From Planctomycetota bacterium (lineage in GTDB: Bacteria; Planctomycetota; Phycisphaerae; Phycisphaerales; SM1A02): DNA of 64,000 bases. Numbering within the stretch: the stretch's first letter is position 1; each line of letters begins with the position of its first letter. Shown here piece by piece: positions 35,630 through 44,520 of this stretch. The notes under the pieces are model-generated. The model saw only the letters and a list, made by a program, of their open reading frames with translations. It had not been told where the DNA came from and ran no database searches. Both the position numbers and the translations under genes were made by a program. Location: assembly GCA_027622195.1 (NCBI GenBank), contig JAQBZO010000002.1, positions 1 to 64,000 on the forward strand, written 5' to 3'.

Positions 35630-36775
35630 ATGACTCGTTCGGCAATTGCCGACTTTCCTATGCCCATTACCACAGCATTTTCAACCGAAATCAAGCGCGT
35701 CAGCATCCTCGACGAGCACGGTTCCTTCGACGAGTCGCTCGGCAAGGGATTGATCCCTGATCCAGATCTCTTGCGGCTTTATGAGGCAATGGTCACGTGT
35801 CGGATCCTCGATGAAATCGCATTCCGATTGCAGCGATCGGGACGCATGGGCACCTACCCGCAGAACATGGGGCAGGAAGCGACGAGCCTCGGCGCGTCGT
35901 ATGTCCTCAACAAGGACGATTGGATGGTGACCTGCTACCGAGAGAACTGCGGACTCTTTTGGCGCGGTGTTCCAATGGAAAGCATTTTGTTGCATTGGAT
36001 GGGAGATGAGCGCGGCAATGCGATGCCTCGAGAACACTTCACTACTCCGATTGCGGTTCCGATTGGAACACAGATGTTGCACGCGACAGGACTCGCGTGG
36101 GCAGCGAAGTATCGCGGCGAGAAGCGCATCGCTGCCACCTTCTTTGGGGATGGAGCGAGTAGCGAGGGTGACTTCCACGAAGCATGCAATTTCGCCGCGA
36201 ATCTTGAGATTCCAGTCGTCTTTGTCTGCCAAAACAATTTCTGGGCGATCTCTTCCCCTGCCACGGTGAATTGCAGCGCACCGACGGTGGCACAACGAGC
36301 CATTGCCTACGGAATGCCGACCATTCAGGTCGATGGCAATGACCTTTTTGCCGTGGTGAAAGTCATGCGCGATGCCACAGCGTGGGTGCGCGAACACGGC
36401 AAACCGCACTTTATTGAAATGGTCACTTATCGCCTCGGAGACCACACAACGGCCGATGATGCCCGCCGATACCGCGATCAGCTCGAAGTGGACAAGTGGA
36501 AGGGTCGCGATCCAATCACACGCATCTTCAACTACATGAAGTCACGCTCACTCTGGGACGATGCGAAAGAAGCAGCGCTTCGCGAGCGGTGCGAAAAAGC
36601 GGCGAACGATGCGGTGGCTCGCGCTGAAGGAATCGTTGATCCTCAGAAGAACGAGTTCTTCGACAGCATGTACCACGAATTGCCAGCCGATCTTGTCCTG
36701 CAGCGCGACACGCGTCAAACTCACTCGCTCGGGCAAAGCGAATCCGCATCGCTGACCGCATCATCCTCACACTGA
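35630..36775 (+). CDS. bkdA: Branched-chain 2-oxo acid dehydrogenase E1 component, alpha subunit
   Basis: This 381-aa thiamine-diphosphate-binding subunit has the ThDP motif GDGASSEGDFHEACNFAANL ending in QNN, MGTYPQNMGQEA near the substrate channel and YRLGDHTTADDARRYR. It decarboxylates 2-oxo acids from leucine, isoleucine and valine together with E1beta. The ORF is open from 35399, inside the previous gene. ATG 35630 or 35660 are realistic starts; neither has a clear ribosome-binding site. It is followed 20 bp later by the beta subunit. The BCKDH rather than PDH assignment rests on the overall E1 sequence type and the leucine dehydrogenase neighbour. Confidence 0.92.
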   Translation: MTRSAIADFPMPITTAFSTEIKRVSILDEHGSFDESLGKGLIPDPDLLRLYEAMVTCRILDEIAFRLQRSGRMGTYPQNMGQEATSLGASYVLNKDDWMVTCYRENCGLFWRGVPMESILLHWMGDERGNAMPREHFTTPIAVPIGTQMLHATGLAWAAKYRGEKRIAATFFGDGASSEGDFHEACNFAANLEIPVVFVCQNNFWAISSPATVNCSAPTVAQRAIAYGMPTIQVDGNDLFAVVKVMRDATAWVREHGKPHFIEMVTYRLGDHTTADDARRYRDQLEVDKWKGRDPITRIFNYMKSRSLWDDAKEAALRERCEKAANDAVARAEGIVDPQKNEFFDSMYHELPADLVLQRDTRQTHSLGQSESASLTASSSH

Positions 36776-36794
36776 ATCTTTGACGAGACGATCT

Positions 36795-37763
36795 ATGGCG
36801 AATCTCAACCTTGTTCAAGCAATCAACCTTGCTCTCATCCAAGAGATGGAGAAGGACGAGCGTGTTCTCCTTCTCGGTGAGGACATCGGACTCAATGGCG
36901 GCGTCTTCCGCGTGACGGATGGATTGCAAGCTCGATTCGGAAAGTCGCGTGTGGTCGATACACCACTCGCTGAGAGCGGCATCATCGGCACGGCGATTGG
37001 ACTCGCGATGGCGGGACTTCGGCCGATTCCAGAGATTCAGTTTGAAGGATTCCTCGGTCCCGCATACGACCAGATCACTACACACGCAGCGCGGATGCGA
37101 ACGCGAACGCGCGGAGCCTTTACGATTCCGCTCACGATTCGTATTCCGGTGGGTGGCGGCATTCACGCTCCTGAACTGCATAGCGATAGTCCTGAAGCCA
37201 TCTACGCGCACACCCCAGGACTCAAAGTGGTGATGCCGTCGAGTCCCTACGACGCGAAGGGTTTGCTCATCAGCGCGATTCGTGATCCTGATCCTGTGAT
37301 GTTCTTCGAGCCAAAGCGCATTTACCGCTCCTTTCGAGAAGAAGTTCCCGAGGACGAGTACACCCTTCCGCTCGGCAAGGCGCGAACCGTTTGCTCGGGC
37401 AACGAACTCACCATCGTCAGCTGGGGAGCGAGTGTGGTGCAGTGCATGCAAGCGATCGAGAAGAGCGGGCGCGACATTGAACTCGTCGACCTCCGCACGA
37501 TTTATCCGTTCGACATTGATGCCATCGAAGAAAGCGTCAAGAAAACTGGACGCTGCGTGATTGTGCATGAGGCTCCCCTGACGTGCGGCTTCGGTGCTGA
37601 GATTTCTGCTCGCATCATGGAACGCTGCTTCCTGCACCTCGAAGCACCTGTCCAGCGTGTCACTGGATTCGACACGATTATGCCGTACTACAAGCTGGAA
37701 CTCGATTACCTTCCCGATGCGCATCGCATCAGTCGAGCGATCGATGATTGCCTCGCTTACTAA
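36795..37763 (+). CDS. bkdB: Branched-chain 2-oxo acid dehydrogenase E1 component, beta subunit
   Basis: This 322-aa protein is the transketolase C-type partner of E1alpha. Motifs are VLLLGEDIGLNGGVFRVTDGL, TPLAESGIIGTAIGLAMAGLRPIPEIQF and PVGGGIHAPELHSDSPEA. The start at 36795 (MANLNLVQ) skips five codons of the longer ORF and matches the family N terminus. The E2 gene follows 17 bp after its stop. It is cytoplasmic, forming an alpha2beta2 heterotetramer. Confidence 0.95.
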   Translation: MANLNLVQAINLALIQEMEKDERVLLLGEDIGLNGGVFRVTDGLQARFGKSRVVDTPLAESGIIGTAIGLAMAGLRPIPEIQFEGFLGPAYDQITTHAARMRTRTRGAFTIPLTIRIPVGGGIHAPELHSDSPEAIYAHTPGLKVVMPSSPYDAKGLLISAIRDPDPVMFFEPKRIYRSFREEVPEDEYTLPLGKARTVCSGNELTIVSWGASVVQCMQAIEKSGRDIELVDLRTIYPFDIDAIEESVKKTGRCVIVHEAPLTCGFGAEISARIMERCFLHLEAPVQRVTGFDTIMPYYKLELDYLPDAHRISRAIDDCLAY

Positions 37764-37780
37764 AGAGATATCCTTTCACC

Positions 37781-39106
37781 ATGGCTGGCATCAAGCAACC
37801 GAGCGACAAGAGTCATTTTCTTCTTCCCGACCTCGGCGAAGGATTGGCTGAAGCTGAACTCATCCTTTGGAAAGTCAATGCTGGCGATTCGGTGAAGGAG
37901 CAACAGACTCTGTGCGAGATGCAGACTGACAAAGCGCTCGTTGAAGTGCCGAGTCCGTGGACGGGTGTTGTCTCTGAGTTGTGCGGCGGCGCGGGTGACA
38001 TCATCAAGGTCGGTGCGGTCCTGGTGCGCTACAAGATCAACGCGAATGTTGTCGCGGTGGCTCCGAAGCCGACTTGTCTTTCATCCGCCATTGCGGCTGG
38101 AGTGCCAGAGGCGAAACAAGCAACTACAACTGATGCAGATCAAGGAACCGTGGTCGGCACGATGAGTGGATCGCTCGATGTCAGTGATCGATTCGCACGC
38201 AAGGGACAAGAACACGTTTCAGCAGTGGCACCATCGGTGATCGATGGCAAGGCGCTTGCGACTCCAGCGGTGCGCGGGGTTGCACGAAAACTTGGTGTGC
38301 AGATCAATTCCGTCGCTGGCACCGGTCGCGGTGGACGGGTCACTGCTTCGGATGTTGAACAATTCGCCTCGAGTGGAACGAGCGACCCGAGTGTTGCGAC
38401 GCCAACAGTCGACAAAGATGGCAACTCTTCGCGCATTCCATTCCGTGGCGTTCGCCGAAAAATTGCGGAAGCCTTGGCGAGAAGTGTGCAGACAGCGGTC
38501 CACTTCACCGTCACGAATGAAGCGGATGTGACGGCACTCGACGCCTATCGTCGCGACTACAGCAAGATCAAGGGAAAGAAGTTGAGCATGCTTCCCTTTG
38601 TGATGCGTGCGGTGTGCGTGGCGCTTCGTCGGCATCCAGCACTCAATGCCATTGTCGATGATGCCAATGCTGAAATTCTGGTCAAGGGCGTCATCAATCT
38701 TTCGCTCGCCGTCGATACAGAAACCGGTTTGATGGTGCCTGTCATTCACGGGGCCGACCACAAGAGCATCGTAGAACTTTCGGACAGCGTGAAGCGACTC
38801 GCTGAGCGCTGCCGTGATCGCTCGATCGCGCGCGAGGAAAGTCTTGGCGGCACATTTACGATTAGCAATGTGGGTTCGTACGGCGGCATGTTCGCCACGC
38901 CGATTATCAATTACCCGGAAGTGGGCATCCTCGCCGTGGGGCGTGCGCGTGAAACAGTCTTGGTGAAGGATGGACGCTTCTATGCGGGATCGACACTTCC
39001 GCTTTCGTTGTCGTGCGATCACCGAGTCGTCGACGGCGCTGAGGGCGCCCGATTCCTCAATACGCTCGTGACCTTGCTGGAAGATCCTTCCACATTCGTG
39101 GGATGA
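37781..39106 (+). CDS. Dihydrolipoamide acyltransferase (E2) of the branched-chain complex
   Basis: The protein is about 441 aa with three parts: a lipoyl domain (residues ~10-85, with lipoylated Lys in EMQTDKALVEVPSP), a peripheral-subunit-binding domain (~165-200, TPAVRGVARKLGVQI, GRGGRVTASDVEQF) and the acyltransferase core with SLSCDHRVVDGAEGARFL at the C terminus (catalytic His and Asp). It receives the acyl group from E1 and makes the branched acyl-CoA. ATG 37781 (MAGIKQP) is preferred over 37748, which overlaps E1beta. E3 is not in this cluster, so a shared lipoamide dehydrogenase encoded elsewhere must be used. Confidence 0.95.
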   Translation: MAGIKQPSDKSHFLLPDLGEGLAEAELILWKVNAGDSVKEQQTLCEMQTDKALVEVPSPWTGVVSELCGGAGDIIKVGAVLVRYKINANVVAVAPKPTCLSSAIAAGVPEAKQATTTDADQGTVVGTMSGSLDVSDRFARKGQEHVSAVAPSVIDGKALATPAVRGVARKLGVQINSVAGTGRGGRVTASDVEQFASSGTSDPSVATPTVDKDGNSSRIPFRGVRRKIAEALARSVQTAVHFTVTNEADVTALDAYRRDYSKIKGKKLSMLPFVMRAVCVALRRHPALNAIVDDANAEILVKGVINLSLAVDTETGLMVPVIHGADHKSIVELSDSVKRLAERCRDRSIAREESLGGTFTISNVGSYGGMFATPIINYPEVGILAVGRARETVLVKDGRFYAGSTLPLSLSCDHRVVDGAEGARFLNTLVTLLEDPSTFVG

Positions 39107-39939
39107 ACTCCTCCACCGTCACGCTCGATGATCCTCGGCTTGAGGATTTCCGCTTCGTGCGCGAACGCGATTTGATGGGGCGCGATGGAAGGCCTGGTTT
39201 GTTCATCGGCGAGAGTGTGCTCGTCGTCGGTCGCATGGCGAGCGTTCCTGGGGTGCTGCACAAACTGTTATGCACTGAGCAACGCGAGCATGAAGCGCGG
39301 TTGATTGTGGATTCAGCACGGTCCATTGCTCCCTCTGGTCTCGAACCAGAACTCATCGTCGCTCCTGCCTCGGTGGTCGAGGCGATCACGGGGTTTCACT
39401 TCCACCGAGCCGTTCTCGCCACTGGTCGCCGCACCGTCGTCGAGTCGCGATCCGTCGAATCTGTTGCGCGTGGTGCGACACTCCTTCTCGCCTGTGAGGA
39501 CATCTCGAACATGGATAATGCTGGCGCACTCTTTCGAGATGCAGCTGCGTTTGGAGTCGATGGAGTCCTTCTCTCGCCCGATTCCCATGACCCGCTCTAT
39601 CGCAAGTGTCTTCGCACCAGCATGGGGCACGCGCTAAGTATTCCATTCGCCCGATCTGAGGATCTTCCCCAATCGCTCACGATGCTCGCGTCTCAAGGGT
39701 TTCGCATCATCGCCACAGTGATCGATCCCTCTGCGACGCCCGTCGAACAGGTTGCGCGAGCGAGCAAGCCGAGTCCTGTCGTCTTGGTGGTCGGACACGA
39801 ACACCGCGGACTTTCGCCCGCCATCCTCGCATCATGCACCGAGCACTCTCGCATTCCCATGGCGGATGGCGTCGATAGCCTCAACGTGGCCGTTGCCGCG
39901 GCGGTTCACCTTCATCATCTGCGGTGTCCACCACACTAG
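39103..39939 (+). CDS. SpoU/TrmH-family RNA 2'-O-methyltransferase
   Basis: This 278-aa SPOUT methyltransferase has an N-terminal RNA-binding-like region and a trefoil-knot domain. The three SpoU motifs are NMDNAGALFRDAAAFGVDGV, VLVVGHEHRGLSPA and IPMADGVDSLNVAVAAAV. It uses SAM to methylate a ribose in rRNA or tRNA; the exact target is unknown. The start overlaps the E2 stop by ATGA, so it is co-translated with the BCKDH genes, although there is no functional link that I know of. Confidence 0.92.
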   Translation: MNSSTVTLDDPRLEDFRFVRERDLMGRDGRPGLFIGESVLVVGRMASVPGVLHKLLCTEQREHEARLIVDSARSIAPSGLEPELIVAPASVVEAITGFHFHRAVLATGRRTVVESRSVESVARGATLLLACEDISNMDNAGALFRDAAAFGVDGVLLSPDSHDPLYRKCLRTSMGHALSIPFARSEDLPQSLTMLASQGFRIIATVIDPSATPVEQVARASKPSPVVLVVGHEHRGLSPAILASCTEHSRIPMADGVDSLNVAVAAAVHLHHLRCPPH

Positions 39940-39957
39940 ACTGATCCATCCAACGCC

Positions 39958-41130
39958 GTGACTCCTGAATACCCCACGAACGCGCTGCCTTTTTCGGTGC
40001 CCTTTGCGCACCGCGTTGTCTTCACGCACGGACTATTCAATCTGGACAATGACGCGGCCGCGCACGCCATGAGTGAAGTGCTCGGAGGGTCGGATCCTGT
40101 TTCTTCTCGTGGAATCATCGCGTTTATCGACGATGGCTTTCACACGCAGTGGCCCGATTTCGACGGGGAACTGCGCGGTTGGTTGCAGGCGCATCTTCCC
40201 AATGTTGAGTTACGATCGGTCACGCGCGTTCCGGGGGGCGAGTCATGCAAGCAAGACATGCAACTCGTGGATCAGGTCATCGAAGCCGTCGAGCGGTGGA
40301 AGATCGATCGCCGCAGTGCTGTCCTCGCTGTGGGCGGAGGCGCAGTGCTCGATGCGGTGGGACTCGGTGCAGCGCTGTCGCACCGAGGTGTTCGCCACAT
40401 TCGCGTGCCCACCTCGGTGTTGGCGCAAGATGACGCGGGCATGGGTGTCAAGAATGGCATCAATCGCTTTGGAAAAAAGAATTTTGTGGGATCGTTCTCG
40501 CCGCCCGATGCGGTGCTGTGTGATCTCTCGCACACTCGCACACTCTCGGTTCGCCATCGTCGCGCTGGACTCAGCGAAGCGGTGAAGATTTTTGCGCTGC
40601 GCGATCCACACTGGTTTGCGAAGATGGAATCGTCCGCAATTGCACTGCGCGATGGTGCTCCTGAGGCACTCGAGCCTGTGATCGTGCAGTCGGCGCATTG
40701 GCATGTGCAGCACATTGTGCGTGGTGGAGATCCATTCGAGAGACTCGCCGCTCGTCCACTCGACTTTGGCCATTGGAGCGCGCATCGACTCGAGTCGCTC
40801 TCTCAGTTCGAGATACCACACGGCGAGGCGGTTTCAATCGGCATCGCGCTCGATTGCCACTATGCCAGACTTGCAGGATTGATGTCCAAGGACGCGTGCG
40901 ATCGCGTGGTGTCGCTCCTGCGAACACTTGGACTTCCGACATTCCATCCGCTTCTCGAACAGACCGCTGCCTTGATCCCAAGTCTCGAGGAGTTTCGCGA
41001 GCATCTCGGTGGACAGCTCACCATCACACTACTCCGCGAGATTGGCGAATCGGTGGATGTGCATGCGATGGAGACCGCTCTCCTCGAACGCGCGGTCCTC
41101 TCACTGAAGGCTGAGTCGTCCTCAAAGTGA
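39958..41130 (+). CDS. eboD: 3-dehydroquinate synthase-like protein, EboD type
   Basis: This 390-aa sugar-phosphate cyclase-fold protein has NAD-site VGGGAVLDAVGLGAALSHRG and IRVPTSVLAQDDAGMGVKNGIN. The zinc-ligand regions are GLSEAVKIFA, FGHWSAHRLES and PHGEAVSIGI. It differs from AroB in the VKNGIN loop. It lies 328 bp upstream of the TatD-like eboB with one small gene between, and the same stretch of chromosome carries eboE, eboC and eboF homologues, so I assign it to the EBO set rather than to the shikimate pathway. The start is GTG 39958. Housekeeping AroB cannot be excluded from sequence alone. Confidence 0.8.
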   Translation: MTPEYPTNALPFSVPFAHRVVFTHGLFNLDNDAAAHAMSEVLGGSDPVSSRGIIAFIDDGFHTQWPDFDGELRGWLQAHLPNVELRSVTRVPGGESCKQDMQLVDQVIEAVERWKIDRRSAVLAVGGGAVLDAVGLGAALSHRGVRHIRVPTSVLAQDDAGMGVKNGINRFGKKNFVGSFSPPDAVLCDLSHTRTLSVRHRRAGLSEAVKIFALRDPHWFAKMESSAIALRDGAPEALEPVIVQSAHWHVQHIVRGGDPFERLAARPLDFGHWSAHRLESLSQFEIPHGEAVSIGIALDCHYARLAGLMSKDACDRVVSLLRTLGLPTFHPLLEQTAALIPSLEEFREHLGGQLTITLLREIGESVDVHAMETALLERAVLSLKAESSSK

Positions 41131-41165
41131 TTCTCGCGCATCGAAACGTGAGATACGATGGGTGG

Positions 41166-41444
41166 ATGGCGAGTCCACTCACAAAGGAACAGGCAATCGA
41201 TTTGTACTTCATGGAACATCGGGCCAAGGTGATTGATTTGGCTGCATTTCTCGACCGAATCGATCGCGCGAGCGGAGAGCCGTCAAAGGATTTTCGAATC
41301 AGTGCCATGCGGGAGGCCATCGCCCTCCTGCTCGACGGACAATCCGATCGAGCGCGGCGGATCTTGGAACTCTGGAGCGATCCCACTGAGAATCCGATTG
41401 ACAAGACGACGACCAAGGGCGCGTCGGGTACTTGGAATCGCTAA
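41166..41444 (+). CDS. Small EBO-cluster-associated protein of unknown function
   Basis: This 92-aa soluble protein is mostly helical, with MEHRAKVIDLAAFLDRIDRA, REAIALLLDGQSDRARRILE and a polar tail (KTTTKGASGTWNR). TACGAT ends exactly 6 nt before the ATG with no Shine-Dalgarno, so it has its own leaderless promoter. It lies between eboD and eboB, which starts 14 bp after its stop. It does not look like EboA (about 230 aa in cyanobacteria). The upstream ORF extension to 41127 is rejected because it contains the -10. Confidence 0.75.
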   Translation: MASPLTKEQAIDLYFMEHRAKVIDLAAFLDRIDRASGEPSKDFRISAMREAIALLLDGQSDRARRILELWSDPTENPIDKTTTKGASGTWNR

Positions 41445-41458
41445 CACGAGATTGCACG

Positions 41459-42262
41459 ATGTACATTGATCCACACATTCATATGGTGAGCCGCACGACG
41501 GACGATTACCAGCGAATGGCGCAGGCTGGTTGCGTCGCGATCACCGAACCTGCATTCTGGGCGGGATACGACCGCGCGAGCGTGAATGGTTTTGTGGATT
41601 ATTTCAGACAACTCACCGATACCGAACCTCGGCGTGCGGCACAGTTCGGAATCGCCCACCACACATGGCTGTGCATCAATCCAAAAGAAAGTGAAGATGT
41701 GGGACTCGCGCGCGAAGTGCTTGGCGTGATTCCACGATTCATGGACCGTCCCAATGTGCTCGGCATCGGAGAGATCGGTCTCAACAAGAACTCGAAGACC
41801 GAACTCATCATCCTTGAAGAGCACATCGCACTCGCGAAGCGCACGGGTGTCTTGATGTTGGTCCATACGCCACACCTTGAGGACAAACTCAAAGGCACGC
41901 GACTCATCATGGACGCGATGCGAAACCAGTCGATTGATCCTGGACGCGTCTTGATCGACCATGTTGAAGAGCACACTGTTCCACTCGTGCTCGATCGTGG
42001 TTTTTGGGCGGGTATGACCCTGTATCCAGACTCAAAGGTGACTCCGCAACGCGCCGCCGACATATTTGAATTGCATGGGACAGATCGACTCTGGATCAAT
42101 TCTGCTGGAGACTGGGGTGTCAGTGATCCTCTCGCTGTGCCGAAGTGCCGCGTTGAAATGAAGAGGCGTGGTCATCTCGCCGAGACCATTCGCAAGGTGA
42201 GTTTTGAGAATCCTCTGCAGTTTCTCTCGCAGAGCGGTCGTTTCAAGATCACGACGGCATGA
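41459..42262 (+). CDS. eboB: TatD-like metal-dependent hydrolase, EboB type
   Basis: The 267-aa TIM-barrel amidohydrolase starts MYIDPHIHMVSRTTDDYQRM; the HIH pair gives two metal ligands. GIGEIGLNKNS supplies a Glu, VHTPH and LIDHVEE supply His residues, and INSAGDWG supplies the late Asp region. These match TatD-superfamily metal sites, and EboB is the TatD-like member of EBO clusters. The substrate is unknown. ATG 41459 is preferred over the ORF start at 41432, which lies in the previous gene. A divergent MBL-rhodanese gene separates it from eboE. Confidence 0.82.
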   Translation: MYIDPHIHMVSRTTDDYQRMAQAGCVAITEPAFWAGYDRASVNGFVDYFRQLTDTEPRRAAQFGIAHHTWLCINPKESEDVGLAREVLGVIPRFMDRPNVLGIGEIGLNKNSKTELIILEEHIALAKRTGVLMLVHTPHLEDKLKGTRLIMDAMRNQSIDPGRVLIDHVEEHTVPLVLDRGFWAGMTLYPDSKVTPQRAADIFELHGTDRLWINSAGDWGVSDPLAVPKCRVEMKRRGHLAETIRKVSFENPLQFLSQSGRFKITTA

Positions 42263-42265
42263 GTG

Positions 42266-43723
42266 CTACGACCGAATCGCGCAACTCTCAACGGTGACGC
42301 GTTCTCCGCCACTCTTCAGCCATCCGTTGAATCCGCCTGAAACATTGCGGACATCGAACCCTTCCCGTTTGAGAAATGCTGCCGCCATAGCGCTGCGTAC
42401 TCCGCCTTGACAATGCACATGAAGGACTCGATCGTCGGGAATGTTGTCGAGTTGATCAGCGAGTCGGGTGTGTGCGATGTTGATCGATCCTAGAATCGAT
42501 CCCCGCACATGCTCGGCGGCTCGGCGGACATCAAGTACCACGGTGTGTGGCGCTGGCGTGTGCGCGAGGAGATTGCGAAGCGCCGACGGATCTTCCTCTG
42601 GAATCGACTCGAACTTCACTCCAAACTCACGACATGCGGCGATCTCGCTTGGATCAACCCACGCATCAATCATGTCGAGGCCAATGCGGACAAAATTGCG
42701 AATCACTCGTTCGCGTTGATCCTCTGGACACACGATCCACAAATGATCTTCTGGTTCAGCGTACGAACCAATGGTGAGTGTGAGGTTGATCCCCATCGTG
42801 CTCCAGAGCGAACCAGGAAGATGTGCCGCGCGGAACTCGCTCCAAGGACGAAGGTCGATGACGGTGATCTCTTCATTGAACGCGCGGCTGATTTCTTCGG
42901 CGCGCAATGTTCTCGGAGTCGGAAGGTGGCGCATCGATGGGACACCATCCCGATTCCACCCCTTCATCCTCGCGTAATACAGCGGAGGCTCGGGCTGAGC
43001 ATCAAGAACGTTCTGCACAAACACCTCTTCACCCGACGAGACGAGGTCGCAGAGAAGCGGCGAAAAACGCCGCTCATATCCGACGGTGGACTGAAGGACA
43101 GCTCCCAGCGACTTTCCACATGCACTCCCTGCCCCGTGTGCCGGCCACACTTGCACGAAGTCGGGAAGTTGTAGAAATCGCTTCGCACTCTCGGCGAGGA
43201 CGCGCGCACCGTCGACCGCGCTCTCTCTGACTCCGAGTGCTGATTCGAGGAGATCGGGTCGACCAAGATCGCCGACGAAGACGAAGTCTCCACTCACGAG
43301 TGCCATCGGCTCTTCTGCTCCAGATGCTCGGTCGCACACGAGGTACGAAACATGTTCAGGAGTGTGTCCAGGCGTATGTATCGCGACCAAAACAATTCCA
43401 CCCACTTCAATCGTGTCACCATCCGCGAGGAGTGTGGACTCGCACTGGGAGACCCACTTGCTCTGCCAATCGGGACCGCCGAGTCCAGACACGTAGACAC
43501 GTGCACTGGTCTTCGAGGCAAGTTCGCGCGCACCAGAGAGAAAGTCGGCGTGGATGTGCGTCTCGGCGACGGCGACGATCTTGAATCCGTGGGCCTTCGC
43601 AACATCTAGGACTCGATCGATATCTCTTGGCGGATCAATCACGATCGCCTCATGGTTGACCTGACATCCAATCAGGTAGCAAGCGTGCGCGAGATCTTCA
43701 TCGTAGATTGGTCGAACGAGCAT
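42266..43723 (-). CDS. MBL-fold hydrolase with two C-terminal rhodanese domains
   Basis: This protein of about 485 aa has a metallo-beta-lactamase domain (~1-215) with ETHIHADFLSGA, HTPGHTPEHVSYL and SGDFVFVGDLGRPDLL. The usual HxHxDH is HxHxDF, as in a common rhodanese-fused subgroup. Rhodanese domain 1 (~265-365) has no clear active Cys loop. Domain 2 (~375-470) has VHCQGGVRSA with the active Cys. Such proteins act in persulfide or thiosulfate metabolism. ATG 43723 has AAGAGG upstream; ATG 43753 is an alternative. It is oriented against the EBO genes on both sides, so it is probably an insertion into that neighbourhood. Confidence 0.87.
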   Translation of the reverse strand: MLVRPIYDEDLAHACYLIGCQVNHEAIVIDPPRDIDRVLDVAKAHGFKIVAVAETHIHADFLSGARELASKTSARVYVSGLGGPDWQSKWVSQCESTLLADGDTIEVGGIVLVAIHTPGHTPEHVSYLVCDRASGAEEPMALVSGDFVFVGDLGRPDLLESALGVRESAVDGARVLAESAKRFLQLPDFVQVWPAHGAGSACGKSLGAVLQSTVGYERRFSPLLCDLVSSGEEVFVQNVLDAQPEPPLYYARMKGWNRDGVPSMRHLPTPRTLRAEEISRAFNEEITVIDLRPWSEFRAAHLPGSLWSTMGINLTLTIGSYAEPEDHLWIVCPEDQRERVIRNFVRIGLDMIDAWVDPSEIAACREFGVKFESIPEEDPSALRNLLAHTPAPHTVVLDVRRAAEHVRGSILGSINIAHTRLADQLDNIPDDRVLHVHCQGGVRSAMAAAFLKREGFDVRNVSGGFNGWLKSGGERVTVESCAIRS

Positions 43724-43827
43724 AGGGTGGGTCCTCTTGATGGGCCGAGACATCACATTACTACATTGGCGCGCACGATTCCAGCACAATCTGTTTCCAC
43801 AGGAATGGCGTGCGATACCATTCGGCA

Positions 43828-44520
43828 ATGGCGCGGATCGACACCCATTCTCCACGCATTGGCATCAACGCCGATCTCGTCTCTTCTGGATCAGCACTAC
43901 GTCATTGTGTGAGGGAGGAGTATGTTCAGGCGGTGATTCGCGCTGGGGGAATCCCGATCATTCTGCCTGTATCCGCGACAGCGGGTGCTGAGACTCTCTC
44001 GCAACTTGACGGCATCGTCCTCACTGGCGGCGGCGACATTCATACACAATTAATGGGGATTGCTCTTCATGAGAAAGCCGAGTGCATGCATCCACAGCGG
44101 CAGTCGGCAGATTTTTCCCTGCTCACGGCACTCGATTCCTGTCCGAATATGCCTGTCCTTGGAATCTGTCTCGGCATGCAAGAAATGGGTGTTCACGCTG
44201 GAGGCCGACTCATTCAACATATTCACGATGTGTTGCCTGATGGAGATCGGCATGGCGGAGATCAGCTTCATCCTGTGACCACTGATTTCGGTTGCGGCAC
44301 CATCGCGTCGTGGCATCATCAGGTACTCGCCGATGCTGGAACAATGATCGCCGCTGGAACGAGTGATGATGGACTCCTTGAGGCGATTCGACATCCAACG
44401 CGTCCGTTCTATGTCGGTGTGCAGTGGCATCCTGAGCGAACCAAAGATGAACTCCTTGGACTCGGGATGTTCAAGCGACTCATCGAGGCAGCGCGTGCGT
44501 ACGCGGCAATGCAACGATGA
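43828..44520 (+). CDS. Class I glutamine amidotransferase-like hydrolase (peptidase C26, PuuD-like)
   Basis: This 230-aa protein of the gamma-glutamyl-GABA hydrolase type has TGGGDIHTQLMG, the nucleophile elbow LGICLGMQEMGVHAGG (Cys) and GVQWHPERTKDELL (His-Glu). It would hydrolyse a gamma-glutamyl amide bond. TACCAT ends exactly 6 nt before the ATG and no ribosome-binding site is seen, so it is probably leaderless; GTG 43810 is the other possible start. Its stop overlaps the eboE start (ATGA), making it the first gene of an eboE-eboC-eboF operon. This coupling suggests a role with the EBO metabolite. Confidence 0.87.
   Translation: MARIDTHSPRIGINADLVSSGSALRHCVREEYVQAVIRAGGIPIILPVSATAGAETLSQLDGIVLTGGGDIHTQLMGIALHEKAECMHPQRQSADFSLLTALDSCPNMPVLGICLGMQEMGVHAGGRLIQHIHDVLPDGDRHGGDQLHPVTTDFGCGTIASWHHQVLADAGTMIAAGTSDDGLLEAIRHPTRPFYVGVQWHPERTKDELLGLGMFKRLIEAARAYAAMQR

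Noticed and set aside
36528-37724. Long minus-strand ORF (398 aa) opposite BCKDH E1
   Set aside because: It is antisense to two clearly recognised genes and composition-driven; no motif or start context supports it.
39958-41130. Assigning the cyclase as housekeeping aroB
   Set aside because: The loop corresponding to AroB 'VGGKTAIN' differs and five EBO-type genes are close by. Not fully excluded.
41166-41444. Assigning the small gene as eboA
   Set aside because: It is less than half the expected length and shares none of the EboA sequence features I remember.
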